Positions 10,213 to 21,175 of a DNA stretch of 64,000 bases are shown here, piece after piece. The stretch covers positions 5,835,501-5,899,500 of the forward strand of contig NC_059409.1 of the NCBI RefSeq assembly GCF_905220565.1, read 5' to 3'. How positions within the stretch are numbered: the first letter of the stretch is position 1; the number at the start of each line of letters is the position of its first letter. The notes under the pieces are model-generated. The model did no database searches, was not told where the DNA came from, and worked only from the letters and a program-made list of their open reading frames with translations. This DNA is from Melitaea cinxia. Lineage: Eukaryota > Arthropoda > Insecta > Lepidoptera > Nymphalidae. The position numbers and the translations under genes are program-made.

Positions 10213-11144
10213 TTTAATATAATATTTGAAGGTTTAAATTTAATTTATTTAATTTACTTAAATATATGCACAAAAAAAATAATTTAAATAGACGTTTTTA
10301 AGATAAATTGGAAATGGAATACTTTAAAACTTTTGACTTTGCATCGAAGAACCAACTGAATGTGACAGGATAAGTTCAAACGATAGAAGTCAACGACCTT
10401 TAACGTTAAATCAAATACTCGAAATATTTGATTTTCGAACTCAAACATTCAGATTCTTATGATTTCTTATTTGTTGATATTTTATTTTCGGTCAAGAAGC
10501 CTATTATATATTTCCGTCTCTGAAAAGCACTTTTGATAGCAAAAATTGGCCAATTTTTGCGTTGGAACTGAGTGGGATACGTTACGATAGTGGCTTCCCT
10601 TGCGTGGGAAGAGGTCGTATAACAAATACATTTATAATTAGAATGAAATAAAGGTATTGGTATTGTGTTATTCTTATTTTTCAAAGTAATATTTGACAAT
10701 TTATTAGATAGTTGGAGATATTTATTTATAAATTATTTTAAATTGAATCTAGGTATAACTAATTTAATACAAATGCAATAAAATAGATCAAAGATATATT
10801 CAATCTGCTTAACATGATCATATTTATTCGAAAATATTCACTTATTTATACAACGAAAAAAATTGTCGAAGTTGAGTTAAATAAAAATACAAAACCGAGT
10901 TTGATAGCAGCGTATTTATTCTACAAGTATTTTTTTCTCTAAATACTTCATTCACTTCAGTTCTTTCGAAGATAATGAAAGTAATTTCTAAGGAAATAAG
11001 CCTTTTCAGGAACAATAAAGGAGACAATTTGCATTACGTTCGATAAAAGTAGCTATTTCATATAATGGAAACTATTTAAAATAAAAACTAATTACTAACA
11101 TAATAAGAAAATGACAAATCTAGAACATTTCTCTCGCTTTAATA
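10213..11144. other. AT-rich DNA with a possible LINE-like tail near 10560-10670
   Basis: The segment ending 'aaataaaggtattggtattg' resembles an A-rich LINE or SINE 3' end, but no second copy exists here to test it. The rest has no recognised feature. Confidence 0.3.
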
Positions 11145-11240
11145 ACAACCGCTCTGGTGTAGGGTTGCTACATCAGTACGCGCCTAATCACCGGTGGTTT
11201 TCAAGTTCGATTCTCGCTCGGAATGGATATTTTTTTTTAT
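11145..11240 (+). mobile_element. SINE head (tRNA-like), truncated
   Basis: The head has a B box 'aagttcgattctcgctcgg' near 11203-11221 and ends in a T run near 11240, directly against an inverted LINE end at 11250. It is related to the heads at 30430-30510 and 39330-39365. Confidence 0.55.
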
Positions 11241-11249
11241 TCTTTAAAA

Positions 11250-11466
11250 AAATAGGAGGTTTTGTCACACACTGACCACGTCACCTTCATCGTTCTTAAC
11301 CAAATCAACAGCATCTCTAAATATATTAGGACTCATTTATAAAGATCTCTAGCCTCTTCAGAAGTTGGTGAAGCCAAGATACTGTTGAATACCCCCACAT
11401 TATTTTAATTATATTCTGGGTACTGCATAAAAAACAAACTTCTTTCAGTTTCGATTCGTAGACATT
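11250..11466 (-). mobile_element. Inverted 3' end of the 33-36 kb LINE family
   Basis: This is the reverse complement of roughly 36055-36270: the C-terminal coding end (FFMQYPE ... LASPTSEEAR on the minus strand) and the UTR phrase 'tggtcactgtgtgacaaaac', here with small changes. It is a 5'-truncated second copy of the same I-group LINE. It shows the family's 3' end without the frameshifts of the larger copy. Confidence 0.75.
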
Positions 11467-11479
11467 CCATTAAAAGATG

Positions 11480-11625
11480 ATATTTATCCTATACACGGTC
11501 AGGATGAATATTTGTATTGGTAAAATATTTCTTTATTAATTGAGAAGTTAGGCGCGAACAAGGGAATGTCAGCAAAACAGTCACAATCCAGTGCTGAGAC
11601 CGTTGCGCCAACCCGTCGCCTTTTC
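11480..11625 (-). mobile_element. SINE-A head, degenerate
   Basis: The forward strand shows 'ggatgaatatttgtattggt' and 'agaccgttgcgccaaccc', the inverted tRNA-like A-box region of SINE-A. The B box is damaged. Confidence 0.45.
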
Positions 11626-12222
11626 CAATTTTTGTATAATTATTATTGATTAATAAAACAAATATAAATAAATTACTCAACATTTTTTAAATCTATTCGT
11701 ATCCGCTGGATGGACCGCGATGGGTGGAAACCGCTTAAGATCTTAGTCTTAGTCCATAGTTATAGCCAAAGAGATTTACGGAGACGACACAATTTCACTA
11801 ATTGGCCATACTTAGGAACTTGCATTTTATTCAGCTCTAGGCTTTAAGAATTCAGAAAACTAGTTTCTATTGAGAATACTTGTTTTCACGCTAGCTGCAC
11901 TAGAATAATAGTGCACTCCGACCTGCGCCAAACGAACCGCATAGATGTAGACCATTAATAAACTATGCAGAAGAATATCACTCTAATTAGGTCACTTTTA
12001 AATCCAAAGTCGTATATTTAATTGTAATTATTCGTTTATTTGCGTTGTCGTGCTATTTGCATAATTACCTGTGTGTTAAGTGTTCAAGTTTTTTAACTTA
12101 TTTTGAAAATGTGTAACATTTATAATTACTTATATTATATGTATATTTTTCTTTGTACTATGTTAATTTTTTTCTGTATTTTAAATACTGTTGAAATGTT
12201 GCAATAAATAGTCTATAATATT
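11626..12222. other. AT-rich non-coding DNA
   Basis: No firm feature. A short frame near 11700 reads IRWMDRDGWKPL, which resembles LINE C-termini but is too short to call. Confidence 0.3.
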
Positions 12223-12620
12223 AGGTCGGGGAAAAAGTTTCTTTGTATTTTATATAGAAATTCAAGATAAGATTTTACAAAATTTAGTAGTAGTGATAGG
12301 ATTCTGTTGCTATAGAAATTTTGAGACTTCTTATTTTAAAAAAAACCGCGACAAGTAGTTTTGACAGTCCTCTCTTGATGTTAACATTTCACAATCTAAG
12401 GAATTCTGAAGAGACCGAAACAGGTCTGATCTGAGGGTTAAGATCGGGTCTGTGTATATAGTGGATGAATTAAAACTTCCCAGTCAAACTCTCTCCATGA
12501 TCTGTGTCTTTTCAAAAGTTGTTTCGATATCAGCTTTTTTGTCAGCCAGCCTTTTTTAAATGGGTAAAACTATTTTACGGTCAATTCAGATCTTTAGCTA
12601 TATCGGAACTATTTAAATGT
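12223..12620 (-). pseudogene. Mariner transposase C-terminal relic with terminal inverted repeat
   Basis: A mariner-type terminal repeat 'ttaggtcggggaaaaagttt' begins at 12223 next to TA. Translating the minus strand of 12330-12490 gives, in broken frames, 'LIHPPYTQT', 'LRSDLFRSLQNSLDCEML' and 'EDCQNYLSRFF'. These correspond to the conserved HPPYSPDLAPSD-LFRSLQNSL region that holds the last catalytic Asp of the mariner DD34D transposase. In the family the enzyme cuts and pastes the element at TA sites. Here the frame is broken, the catalytic segment is altered to 'YTQT...TLRSD', and no second terminal repeat was found by ~13.2 kb, so the copy is dead and probably truncated. Confidence 0.65.
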
Positions 12621-14205
12621 TGATGTAGTGTTACTTTTTAAAAAATGTTGTCACGCTGATTCGTAACTGGGCGACCAGTACAAAATGCATATTTGCATAT
12701 AAATGCATATTTATTATATCAAAATATCATGACTGAAAACGCTTAAACCAATTTTGTGCTACAAACTAAAAAACCACAAAGGTTTCAAAGGTTTTTTTTC
12801 ACGGCTTGCGTCACATTTTTGCCTTTTTAAAAGTAAAACCTTAAAATACAGAACTTATTAGTTAGATTATTCTATTTTGGCAGGCATAAACAAATGAAAA
12901 GTGGCGTCACCTTTTCATGGTATCAAAAGCAACCAGTTACAAACAATACAACCAAAAAGATTTTATTGCAACTTCTTACTAGAAAATACGAATAGACTTT
13001 TTGCCCGAACTGTTTTGGTAGCCAACCCTAGCATCAGTTTCTCTAGAACGGTATACTGTTTAAAACTTTGAAACTTATTTAACATCTGAGTATTCAAAAA
13101 TTTTAGGTGTTGAAAAATAATTATTAGCATTATATAACGAAACAAACTCTGAATTTAATATCAATAGACACATTAAGCATCGCTGTTTTAAGTTATTGAT
13201 TTGTCTTACCTTACACTCGATTTCGGAGGAAAATGTCACGACCAGTCGTATACGTTTCGGAAAAAGTATTCCCAGATGTACATTATATATCCGAAATGCT
13301 TGAACAAGATCTTCATAGACATTTATTGACATGTGAATGTAGGAGAATAAGTCACATTACAATCGCGCGAATTCCTCGCTACAGTAAAATACAACCTAAA
13401 TATTAATTTCACGCAGTTAGTGAAACCTAGAACATTTCAAATACTTATTAAATGGAGAATTATATATAAAGGCGTTTACCCCTGAAACCTTTGAGGATTT
13501 CAATTTCATGTTTGTAGCTCATGTGTTATACGAAATTGTTACCACGTACAGGTTTTGAAATGAGTGTTAATGAATAGTAATATGAAACGCATTAGACATC
13601 GAGGTTACAAATTTGGTAAGATTCTATTCAATTACGATTTCGTATTTCGTGAAAGACATTAAAAATATTAGATATACAAGAAGGTGACCGAACTGTGTCA
13701 GTTTATACATGGAAATCTTTTGACAAACTACTGCAATCGGTTCGAAAATATATATATTTAAATTTTATACAAAAAAATAACATGTTAAAATTCTAATATT
13801 ATATTAAAATAAAATTATACCAAGGAAGAAGTAATTAGTCTATTGTAGCATTGCTGACGTTTGAACGGTGTGTCATGCCACATAACCCGACATTAAAAGC
13901 AATGATACTGATAAAATCTAAATACCTAAGTACTTTTTTATGGATTTTAAAAATTTTCTTTATCTTTTGGAGCGCTAAAAGTTGACTTGGAAGTTAGGGA
14001 AATTAATGTTTCCAGTCACATAACTTTTATCTTCAAAAGAAGAGTGAGTTTCCTTAGAAGTCGCACTGAAACTTAAGCTTCATTTTTACATCGTATAAGT
14101 TTGCATGCAAACAAAAAGTTGCCCCGCAAGCTAATGGTTTGATGATTCATTTTAAAATATCGACACACAATCAATTTTTTTTGTGTGTTTGTGACATTTA
14201 TATAC
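12621..14205. other. AT-rich DNA, no firm feature
   Basis: Some of 12621-12900 may be the decayed N-terminal part of the mariner. A minus-strand open frame at 13075-13332 (85 codons) has no recognised motif and is interrupted at its 3' side. Confidence 0.3.
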
Positions 14206-14207
14206 AT

Positions 14208-15880
14208 GATATTTTTTTTTTTTTTTATTAACAATAGTTTATTAAACATTATACAATTTACAATTCACAGCTTAAAAACTAAATACTTACAGATAGTTTT
14301 GATATAAATCATATCCACGTGGGATTGTGCCAAGAATGCTGACAGCATTTCCCCGTTGAATCGCTATGTCGATTCTCTGGGCAAAAAATGCACCAGCCCT
14401 CTTGTCACCAGTGGAAGCAATAAGGCGAGGAGTTATCTCATTTAAAAAAATTTTAGCACTACTACTCCAAGGTCCAAGTGTTTCGACTGCAAACGGCACA
14501 AAGATGTAATTTGGAATTAGTGACGAATATTTGTGCCGTTTAGTCGTTTCTGCTTTGTTCGCTGTGGCTCCCGCTTTTAAGGCTGTTAGCAATATGAGAC
14601 GGAGCAAGTGTGTCAACGCAGGTTGCGTCCCACAAAAGCGCCCGTCCCCTTTCCCAGGGAACCAACGTCAATCCATCAGGTCTCTTGCCATCATTGCGAC
14701 TGATTCCAGTAGGCTAGATAAGAGCTGGAACGTCGATGGTGGCAAGAGCTCTTTTTATGGTATCGTTTAGGGAACCGTGGCGGGAAAACCTATCTGAACT
14801 CTTGTTACAGGAAAGGCCGTGTAGTCCGAAAGAATCGACCTCCACACGGACATCTGTGTTCAAAGCACAGTGGAGCTCCCAACCGGAGACCGAGAGCAAT
14901 TCGAAAACTTTCATTGTCTAAAAGTGTCCCAAGATTTTTTGACGGCATTGCGTGTAACTAGTGACCTGACTCTTTATTTGACACAGCTACACACTACTAC
15001 AACAAAAGCCTGGCACGGTTTTTGTCACTTGTAAGATTTTGCGTCAAACTTATATGAGTATTGTGAACTATTGGTATATCCCAAAGTTTTTATTTTGTAA
15101 CGTCCTTCGGGATATCGCCATTAGGACACATTAACTTCCAGTTTTCTGTTGCATCTGTAGCATCTGTAATTTGGACTGAATTACATTTTAAGATGCTAGA
15201 ACATAAACCCTTGATACTATGCACAGAAGCAAGAAACGCAGGATGAGCGACACTAGAAATTTTTCTCACGTAGATGCCACCATCTTTATTTATTTATTTA
15301 TTAAACTTTATTGCACACACAAAAAAGAAAATACATTTTAGAACGACTTGATATAAAAACAAATAATAATTGGTAAAGTAGCTTGGGTCCACGAATTTTC
15401 ATCAAAAGATAAATTTAGAATTTTTTCTAATGAATTTTTTAAAGTGGCATCAAGATTTTCGGTCATTCCAGGAAATTTCCAAATTGGGCTTGCGCGTAAA
15501 ATATACATTAATTTTGGGACAAAATTAAATAGACAATATTTTAATATAGTGTAGGCAATATGAGAATTTAGAGTGCCCAATTTGTCAGTGTTTTCAACAA
15601 ATATTTTGATTTTATTATCCAAAATTGGCTGTATGCCTTCATCAAAAAGTGGTGCACCTAGAAGACAAAGTGTACTTCTTTGAAGTATTTTTAAATTAGG
15701 AGCAATTTTATTAAGTAATTCCGTTGCCAAATTAATTTTGGAAAGTAATAGAAGATCTGTGAATAAAATTTCACATTTTGAAAAATTTAATTTGAGACCA
15801 ATTTTACCAAACTCGTTCTTAATTTTGATTAAGTCTTCAACGACATGAATTAACTTATCGCGTAAATGAATATTGAATAA
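14208..15880 (-). pseudogene. Decayed reverse-transcriptase-type retroelement with poly(A) tail
   Basis: Read on the minus strand from 15880: 'FGKIGLKLNFSKCEIL' (reverse-transcriptase thumb side), an open frame 15730-15338 with 'LCLLGAPLFDEGI' and 'NSWTQATLPI', then after a nested insertion 'GGIYVRKISSVAHPAFL', then 'ELLSVSGWELH', and finally 14616-14287 with 'YIFVPFAVETLGPWSSS' and 'FAQRIDIAIQRGNAVSI'. These blocks occur in this order in a family of invertebrate reverse-transcriptase-like proteins that I recognise but cannot name precisely. Several frameshifts and stops break the chain. After the final stop comes an AATAAA signal and a 15-16 A tail (T run at about 14210-14226), so this is a polyadenylated retrocopy, 5'-truncated with no catalytic palm seen. 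Confidence 0.65.
15284..15345 (-). mobile_element. Nested Jockey-type LINE tail
   Basis: The minus strand reads '...tgtgtgcaataaagttt' followed by (AATA)n, a 3' LINE tail also seen at 56198-56275. It sits between two blocks of the retroelement protein (TQATLPI and GGIYVRK), so it was inserted into that element later. Confidence 0.5.
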
Positions 15881-16521
15881 AAGCTAATGTTAATTTCAAG
15901 GGTTTGCTGAAAGGATTTTGAATTTTTGTAAAAATAAATTCTTTTAAAGTATTTTTAAGAAATGTGTTATAATACTTTAAGAATCAGCTTTATAATAATG
16001 TTTGAAATAAGAAATCATTCCTTAGTAAATATGTAATACAGTTTTTAAAAATTTAACCCTATTGAAACAATATTATAATAGGACTAACTTGTTGCTTATA
16101 GCTGAGCTTAAAAAGACATTTCAAAAATATTTAAAAAACTGGTTTCTGTAGAATTGACAGTAGGTATTTTTAGAAACTTATCAAAAACTTCTTAAGTAAA
16201 CAAAGGACGCTCCTAAGTTGAAAATATTATTTAAAAAAAAAACCTAAATTTTTTTTTCAAAACTAGGTGCTTTATCAATATTCTTTTCCTTTGTTCACGT
16301 TTAGACTTATTTCTCAAATACTTTGTAGTAACAATTACTGAGAAACAAGGAGAAGATTTCACCAGAATTAATAATAAACTAAATGAAAATATTAGATAAC
16401 TTAATTACTAATGTTAAAGCTAATTTTATTGTTACACTATCTTCTGCCCGCTACTTTGTTTGCGTGGAATAGGAACAATTCTGCCGTACAGATTAAAAAA
16501 AAATCAAATATTTTTTTCTCG
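15881..16521. other. AT-rich DNA with a family G end fragment near 16440-16480
   Basis: 'tctgcccgctactttgtttg' near 16441-16460 resembles an inverted family G 3' end. The remainder shows nothing recognised. Confidence 0.35.
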
Positions 16522-16788
16522 CTGTGTGGTTACGCCAGTAAGAATATAGCCACCCCCTCTCTTCCCGTGGGTATTGTAAGAGGCGACTAAGGGATAACAC
16601 AGTTCCACTACCATCTTGAAACTTAAAAATCCGAGCGTCTTCGGTGCGATAAATCCAACCCTGCGGTCACCAACCCGCCTGCCCAGCGTGGTGACATGGG
16701 CAAAACACATGAGCTCACACCATTTTTGGCACGAATTTGTGGAGGCCTATGTCCAGCAGTGGACTGTATCAGGCTGAAGTAATGATTT
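16522..16788 (+). mobile_element. SINE-B copy, internally shortened
   Basis: Starts 'ctgtgtggttacgccag' and ends with 'tgtccagcagtggactgta' and 'ggctgaagtaatga'. Relative to the 63313 copy it lacks about 60 bp in the middle around 'ccatccaactgctggct'. Confidence 0.75.
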
Positions 16789-17081
16789 TAAAAAGTTTTT
16801 TACTTTAATTTATTTTAATTATAACTCCATCTAACGACCTCCTTGACTAAATATACGAACTAGGAATATATTGAATCAGAACAGTCTCGACTTTAGTATT
16901 ATTAATTAAACCTTGTGTCAATGACCCCAGGATATTCAGTAGGCATTTTCAAAGTGCCTATTGAAGTTAAATTTAAAATATTTTCTTTTATTGTTGTTTT
17001 TCAACGTAGAAATACTGATTAGAAATAATTGATTACATAAATAAATATACTTTATTAATCATTATATCAATTAATTTGTTC

Positions 17082-17256
17082 ATTTATTTATTTATTTATT
17101 TATTTATTTAAATTGGTTTGCTAGCAGTTGTTACATTCATTATACTTGACAATATTAATTTTATAATAAACTACATTTATAAATGTACAACCATATTAAA
17201 GCAAACACGACATGCAGTTATCCTGTTAAGATACATTATTATAATTATTATTTAAA

Positions 17257-17287
<31 letters not shown>

Positions 17288-17311
17288 CATACATACATAC
17301 ACACATACATA
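17082..17311. repeat. Microsatellites (TTTA)n and (CA)n/(CATA)n
   Basis: A TTTA run covers about 17082-17110 and a CA/CATA run about 17260-17311. Between them is AT-rich sequence without other signal. Confidence 0.85.
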
Positions 17312-17730
17312 AGTAATTATCATTATCAGATCATAAGTTCATCAATTCATAGTCATATTATTTACAATTAAGAAATTTAATTATTAATTTAATGAATTAA
17401 TTTATTCATGTCGCTAATGCTTATGAACGAATGTACAATTAAAAGAAATACTCTATAAAACTCTATAAAAAAATTCGAAATGGCAAATCAACTACAAAAA
17501 ATACTAATCAATAGTGTTGTTACGTTTACTAAAATTTTATTTCATGTTTTGAGAAATAAATAATTTCGAATTTTAACGTAGTATCTTGAAACTATATTAC
17601 AATTTTAAAATAATAAAAAAAATTGTGACCTTTAGTCATAAAGATGTCTTTTTTTTTCAAAGTTTGGATTGCATTTTTACGTAAAAAATGCTATCGATCA
17701 GAATAGTTTCGAATCTGGTAAATTTTTCAG

Positions 17731-17908
17731 CAAGAAGTGCTCATGTCAACGAACATGTCGTGTCAAAATGTCAAATTGTCATACATGTAGGATACATTTT
17801 GCATTCTGGCCTAAAAGAAAATCACAACTGAAAAAAGCCACAGGTAGACAAAATGTTAAGGATTATTTAATGAAGACAAAAAGATTAGATCCACAAAATC
17901 AAATGTAG
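17731..17908 (+). CDS. Candidate terminal exon encoding a Cys-rich basic peptide
   Basis: A good splice acceptor (T-rich tract, 'aatttttcag' ending at 17730) opens an uninterrupted frame to TAG at 17906-17908. It encodes about 58 residues beginning KKCSCQRTCRVKMSNCHTC and then a basic stretch (WPKRKSQLKKATGRQNVKDY). The C-x-C-x3-C-x5-C-x2-C spacing recalls cysteine-rich DNA-binding tails such as CXC-type motifs, but the match is loose. No matching upstream exon, initiator or poly(A) signal close by was found. It may be the last exon of a host gene, a transposase relic or chance. Function unknown. Confidence 0.3.
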
Positions 17909-18619
17909 ACAAAATTATTTCGTTCAATGAAGCTATATGTGAGTATGTGTCATTTAACAGTTAATAAGTGGCTTGATATTTTCTGGATATTTCCATATTA
18001 AAAGTGCATAACTGTTGGACATTCAAACCAACTCATAAACACTCATATTTGAGTTAACTCTTACTTAATTCGTTATTTTAAAATACACCCTCATAAGTAA
18101 ACGTTAAGAACAACTTATGAGTTTATCGACTGCTTAATTGATGTTAATAAATTCATCTCATGTGTCAAGATGAAAGTAATTCCGTGAGAAAATCTTTATA
18201 TTATGTCTGAAGTCTGAGACAAGTATATCGTCCATGAAGCAACGTGGTAGATTACCTTGGAAATCCTTCTCCCAAATACGACAGATTTTGCTCAAACCTA
18301 CTTAAACCTAACTTGAATTTAATCTAGAGGTACATTCGGAGTTCTGGAATTATTTTGTTTAAAAATTGCAATTTAAGTACTTGACTATTACTAGAATGAT
18401 ATTTTATAGATATACATATGCATAATTATTGTCATAATTTTAACATTTGCTATTTAGTTTAATGTAAAAATCTTAATATATATGTAAATATACATATATA
18501 TATTAATCACACTAAACAATTTTTGATTTCACGAAAGCATAATTAATGTATAACTTAGCATATTTCTAACCAAACCAACAGGAAATTGCACATTAAACGA
18601 AAACGTATCATACATCTAC
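17909..18619. other. AT-rich non-coding DNA
   Basis: No recognised feature. Confidence 0.4.
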
Positions 18620-18964
18620 CCTACAAATAAATAATATTGGGGTGTCTGTTTGTAATATTAAAAGAACCGCTTTTTACTAAATGCATATGTATATACACGG
18701 TATGTGCATACACGGTACATATACCAAAATAACATTTTTTACAATTTTTGTCTGTCTGTCTGACTGCCTGTCTGTCTGTTTGTTCCGGCTAATCTCTAAA
18801 ACGGCTGGACCGATTTTTACGGGACTTTCACTTAGATAACTGATGTAATAAGAAGTAGATTAGGCTACTTTTATTTTAGAAATTTGTTTATTTTCTAACT
18901 TTGCGAACTGAACAATAACTTTTTTGTTAAATCCCACGAAGACGAAGTCGTGGGCACAAGCTAG
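18620..18964 (+). mobile_element. Helitron-like family G copy, best preserved
   Basis: It runs from 'ttggggtgtctgtttgtaat' through a (GTCT)n tract and 'aacggctggaccgattttta' to CTAG at 18961-18964. Seven bases before the end, CCCAC-gaa-GAC-gaa-GTC-GTGGG (18933-18954) forms a hairpin with two stacked stems. Hairpin, short spacer and CTAG followed by T match the Helitron 3' end rule. No Rep/helicase coding is present, so it is non-autonomous. Confidence 0.65.
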
Positions 18965-19039
18965 TATATAAATATATGTTAACTGTAATGCAAGTTGCTA
19001 ATATCTGTACGCTGAAGAAATCAATAAATAGAAATAAGT

Positions 19040-19430
19040 TATATACCAAAATAGCATTTTGTCTGTTTGTTCCGGCTAATCTCAAAATCATTCGCACTAC
19101 GTGTTAATATAAAATTAAGGCAACTATAACCAATGAAGACGATTCTTTTAAATTGTCTTTGACTGCTTTGTCCTTGATGAGATTCTTCCCCTAATCTTAG
19201 TAGAAATCGTAAGGTCTTTGCCTCAACGTTCAAAGGAAAGACGCTAGGGTGACGGTTTTACTTGTAATGATTTTTAGCTATCCCTCGGGGACTATGCATT
19301 TTTCCGGGATGAAAAGTCTATGTCCGTCCCGGGAACGTAAGTTATGTCCATGCCAAATTCCATGGCGACAAGCTGTGAAAGTTAAACAAATAAACAAACT
19401 AATTTTCACATGCATAATATTAGTGTGAAT
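19040..19430 (+). repeat. Family G fragment and an unclassified interspersed repeat
   Basis: 19040-19090 repeats the family G phrase 'tgtctgtttgttccggctaa'. 19255-19430 ('ccgggatgaaaagtctatgt' to 'cataatattagtgtga') resembles a second dispersed repeat ending in 'ataatattagt'; a similar end is seen near 58140-58158. Confidence 0.4.
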
Positions 19431-20083
19431 CATTGAAACACATTTCTGCTTTATTATATTCGTGTCCTACGCGCAAAATTTGTCTTAAAAAGGTCGCAAA
19501 TGAAACCACCGTATATATATATTTTTTTTAATCTGGAATAAAGACTATTGTGTATTGTGTATCTCATGCATTGATGTAATAAAATGTAGATTGCCGTCTA
19601 TACAACTTTATTTGATTTAAATAATCTCGACTGACTTTGACCCATGATGTATGCTTTCGTTTTACATGCTTTATATGTTTGAACTTGTCATTCGATCTAG
19701 CGGGTGAATTGGCTCCGAGCGTTCATATCTATGAACGATTCGATGTGTGAAAAATTTCTCTCCAATTATATAAGAATGTCTATAAAAACTAAAGGGATAA
19801 TAAGGACGAAATTTCTCTATTTATCTTTTGCATTGTAATAGGAAATTATATTTTTGCGGTAGTTAAATTGGAGGTAACATCATAAATATCACTACATATA
19901 TATTTGGCGAATACAAAAAAATTTGAAGTTCAAATATGCTTTACAGCTGTGTGCAAACGTATGCCGTCGTGTTTAATGCTTTAAACAAACTGAATGGTTT
20001 AAATATTAACCTAATTCTTGCAAACATTTACATATCTTCTACGTCCGCTGACAAAAGTGGTGTAATGTGTATGTATAGTGTGT

Positions 20084-20084
<1 letters not shown>
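19431..20084. other. AT-rich non-coding DNA
   Basis: No recognised feature. Confidence 0.4.

Positions 20085-20141
<57 letters not shown>
20085..20141. repeat. (TA)n-(TG)n compound microsatellite
   Basis: An alternating TA run passes directly into a TG run of about 13 units. Such alternating purine-pyrimidine DNA can adopt unusual helical forms and is highly mutable. Confidence 0.9.
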
Positions 20142-20359
20142 ATTATTGTAAATATGTATGTAAACAAATTATTTTTAAATTTAACAAAATATTTTAAAGT
20201 GTTAAGTTTCTTTATGCATACTCTTGTAACGTAAAGACATTTAGTGACTTGTAGCTCAAAAATTAATTTTATGGTCCAAAATTTTGTTTTCTGAATATTA
20301 ATGATGATCAGCTTAACCCAATATCTTACAAAACAAGATTTAAGAGAGCTATATCCAAT

Positions 20360-20468
20360 TATTCACCAACCCGCATTGGAGCAGCGTGGTGGATTAAGCT
20401 CTGATCATTCTCCTACACGGGGAATGAGGCCTACGCCCAACTGTGGGATATTACAGGCCGAAGAGAAT
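20360..20468 (+). mobile_element. SINE-A 3' fragment
   Basis: Contains only the last ~110 bp of SINE-A ('cccgcattggagcagcgtgg' to 'gggatattacaggccgaaga'). It lies 40 bp upstream of a full-length copy in the same orientation. Confidence 0.7.
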
Positions 20469-20504
20469 ATCCAATTCAAAACTTATCAGCGCTGTGACTT
20501 TATG

Positions 20505-20850
20505 GTGACGCCAAGTTGGCGCAACGGCCACAGCCATGGATTGTACATGTTGCGCTGGCGGTTGCGGGTTCAATCCCCGCACATGACAAACATTGTATTG
20601 GCCATACAGGTGTTTGCCGTGGTCTGGGTGTTTGTGCAGTCCGCGTGAGTCTCCCCACCGTGCCTCGGAGAGCACGTTAAGCCGTCGGTCCCGGTCGTTA
20701 TTGTGTACACCTGATAGCGATCGTTACTCATAGTAGGGAATATATCCGCCAACCCGTAGTGGAGCAGTGTAGTGAATTAAGCTCTGATCCTTCTCCTATA
20801 TGGGGAAAGAGGCCTATGCCCAGTAGTGAGATATTACAGGCTGAAGCGTA
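20505..20850 (+). mobile_element. SINE-A, full length
   Basis: The tRNA-like head has an A box TGGCGCAACGG (20517-20527) and a B box GGTTCAATCC (20567-20576), the two-part RNA polymerase III promoter. They are followed by a tRNA-unrelated body ('gccgtcggtcccggtcgtta') and a tail ending 'cctatgcccagtagtgagat' plus 'acaggctgaagcgta'. The tail resembles the 3' end of SINE-B and of RTE-type LINEs. This copy is close to the likely master length of about 345 bp and resembles the butterfly Metulj SINEs. Confidence 0.8.
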
Positions 20851-21163
20851 GACTTTATGGTGTCATTAATTTAATAAAAGTTCGAACTACTAAATGTAAA
20901 ACTACTTCTGAAAAAATGTACAACTTCTAAAACTCCGTACCTATTACCATTAAGGTATTATTACATCGCTCCATTAAAACTCTTCTTCTATACGGATAAA
21001 AAGTCCTTTTGCCAAAGGCCAATCAAAAATACTCATACTTAAGTCAATAATGATTGTTAGCATTTAAATTTGTAATTCTGACAATTATTAAAATATTGGA
21101 TTTTGTGTCGATATTACTTTTATTCGCTTAATACCGAAACAGTACAAAGATGGTGACGCCATC
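20851..21163. other. AT-rich DNA; right end repeated near 21625-21690
   Basis: The segment 'agtacaaagatggtgacgcc' to 'ccgaatggtt' at about 21140-21175 recurs in altered form near 21635-21685 ('gacaccatcttccgaatagt'). This suggests an old tandem duplication or the ends of one element. Confidence 0.35.
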
Positions 21164-21175
21164 CACCGAATGGTT
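21164..21175. repeat. Target-site duplication, left copy
   Basis: The 12 bp 'caccgaatggtt' is identical to 21509-21520 and flanks the SINE-B insertion. Confidence 0.8.

Noticed and set aside
11698..11790. Peptide IRWMDRDGWKPL resembling a LINE C-terminus
   Set aside because: Too short, no UTR or tail behind it.
12223..12620. Active mariner
   Set aside because: Transposase frames are broken, the catalytic region altered and the second terminal repeat not found.
20505..20590. tRNA gene suggested by good A and B boxes
   Set aside because: The boxes belong to the SINE-A head; the segment does not fold into a full cloverleaf with an anticodon and acceptor stem and is repeated with a SINE body behind it.
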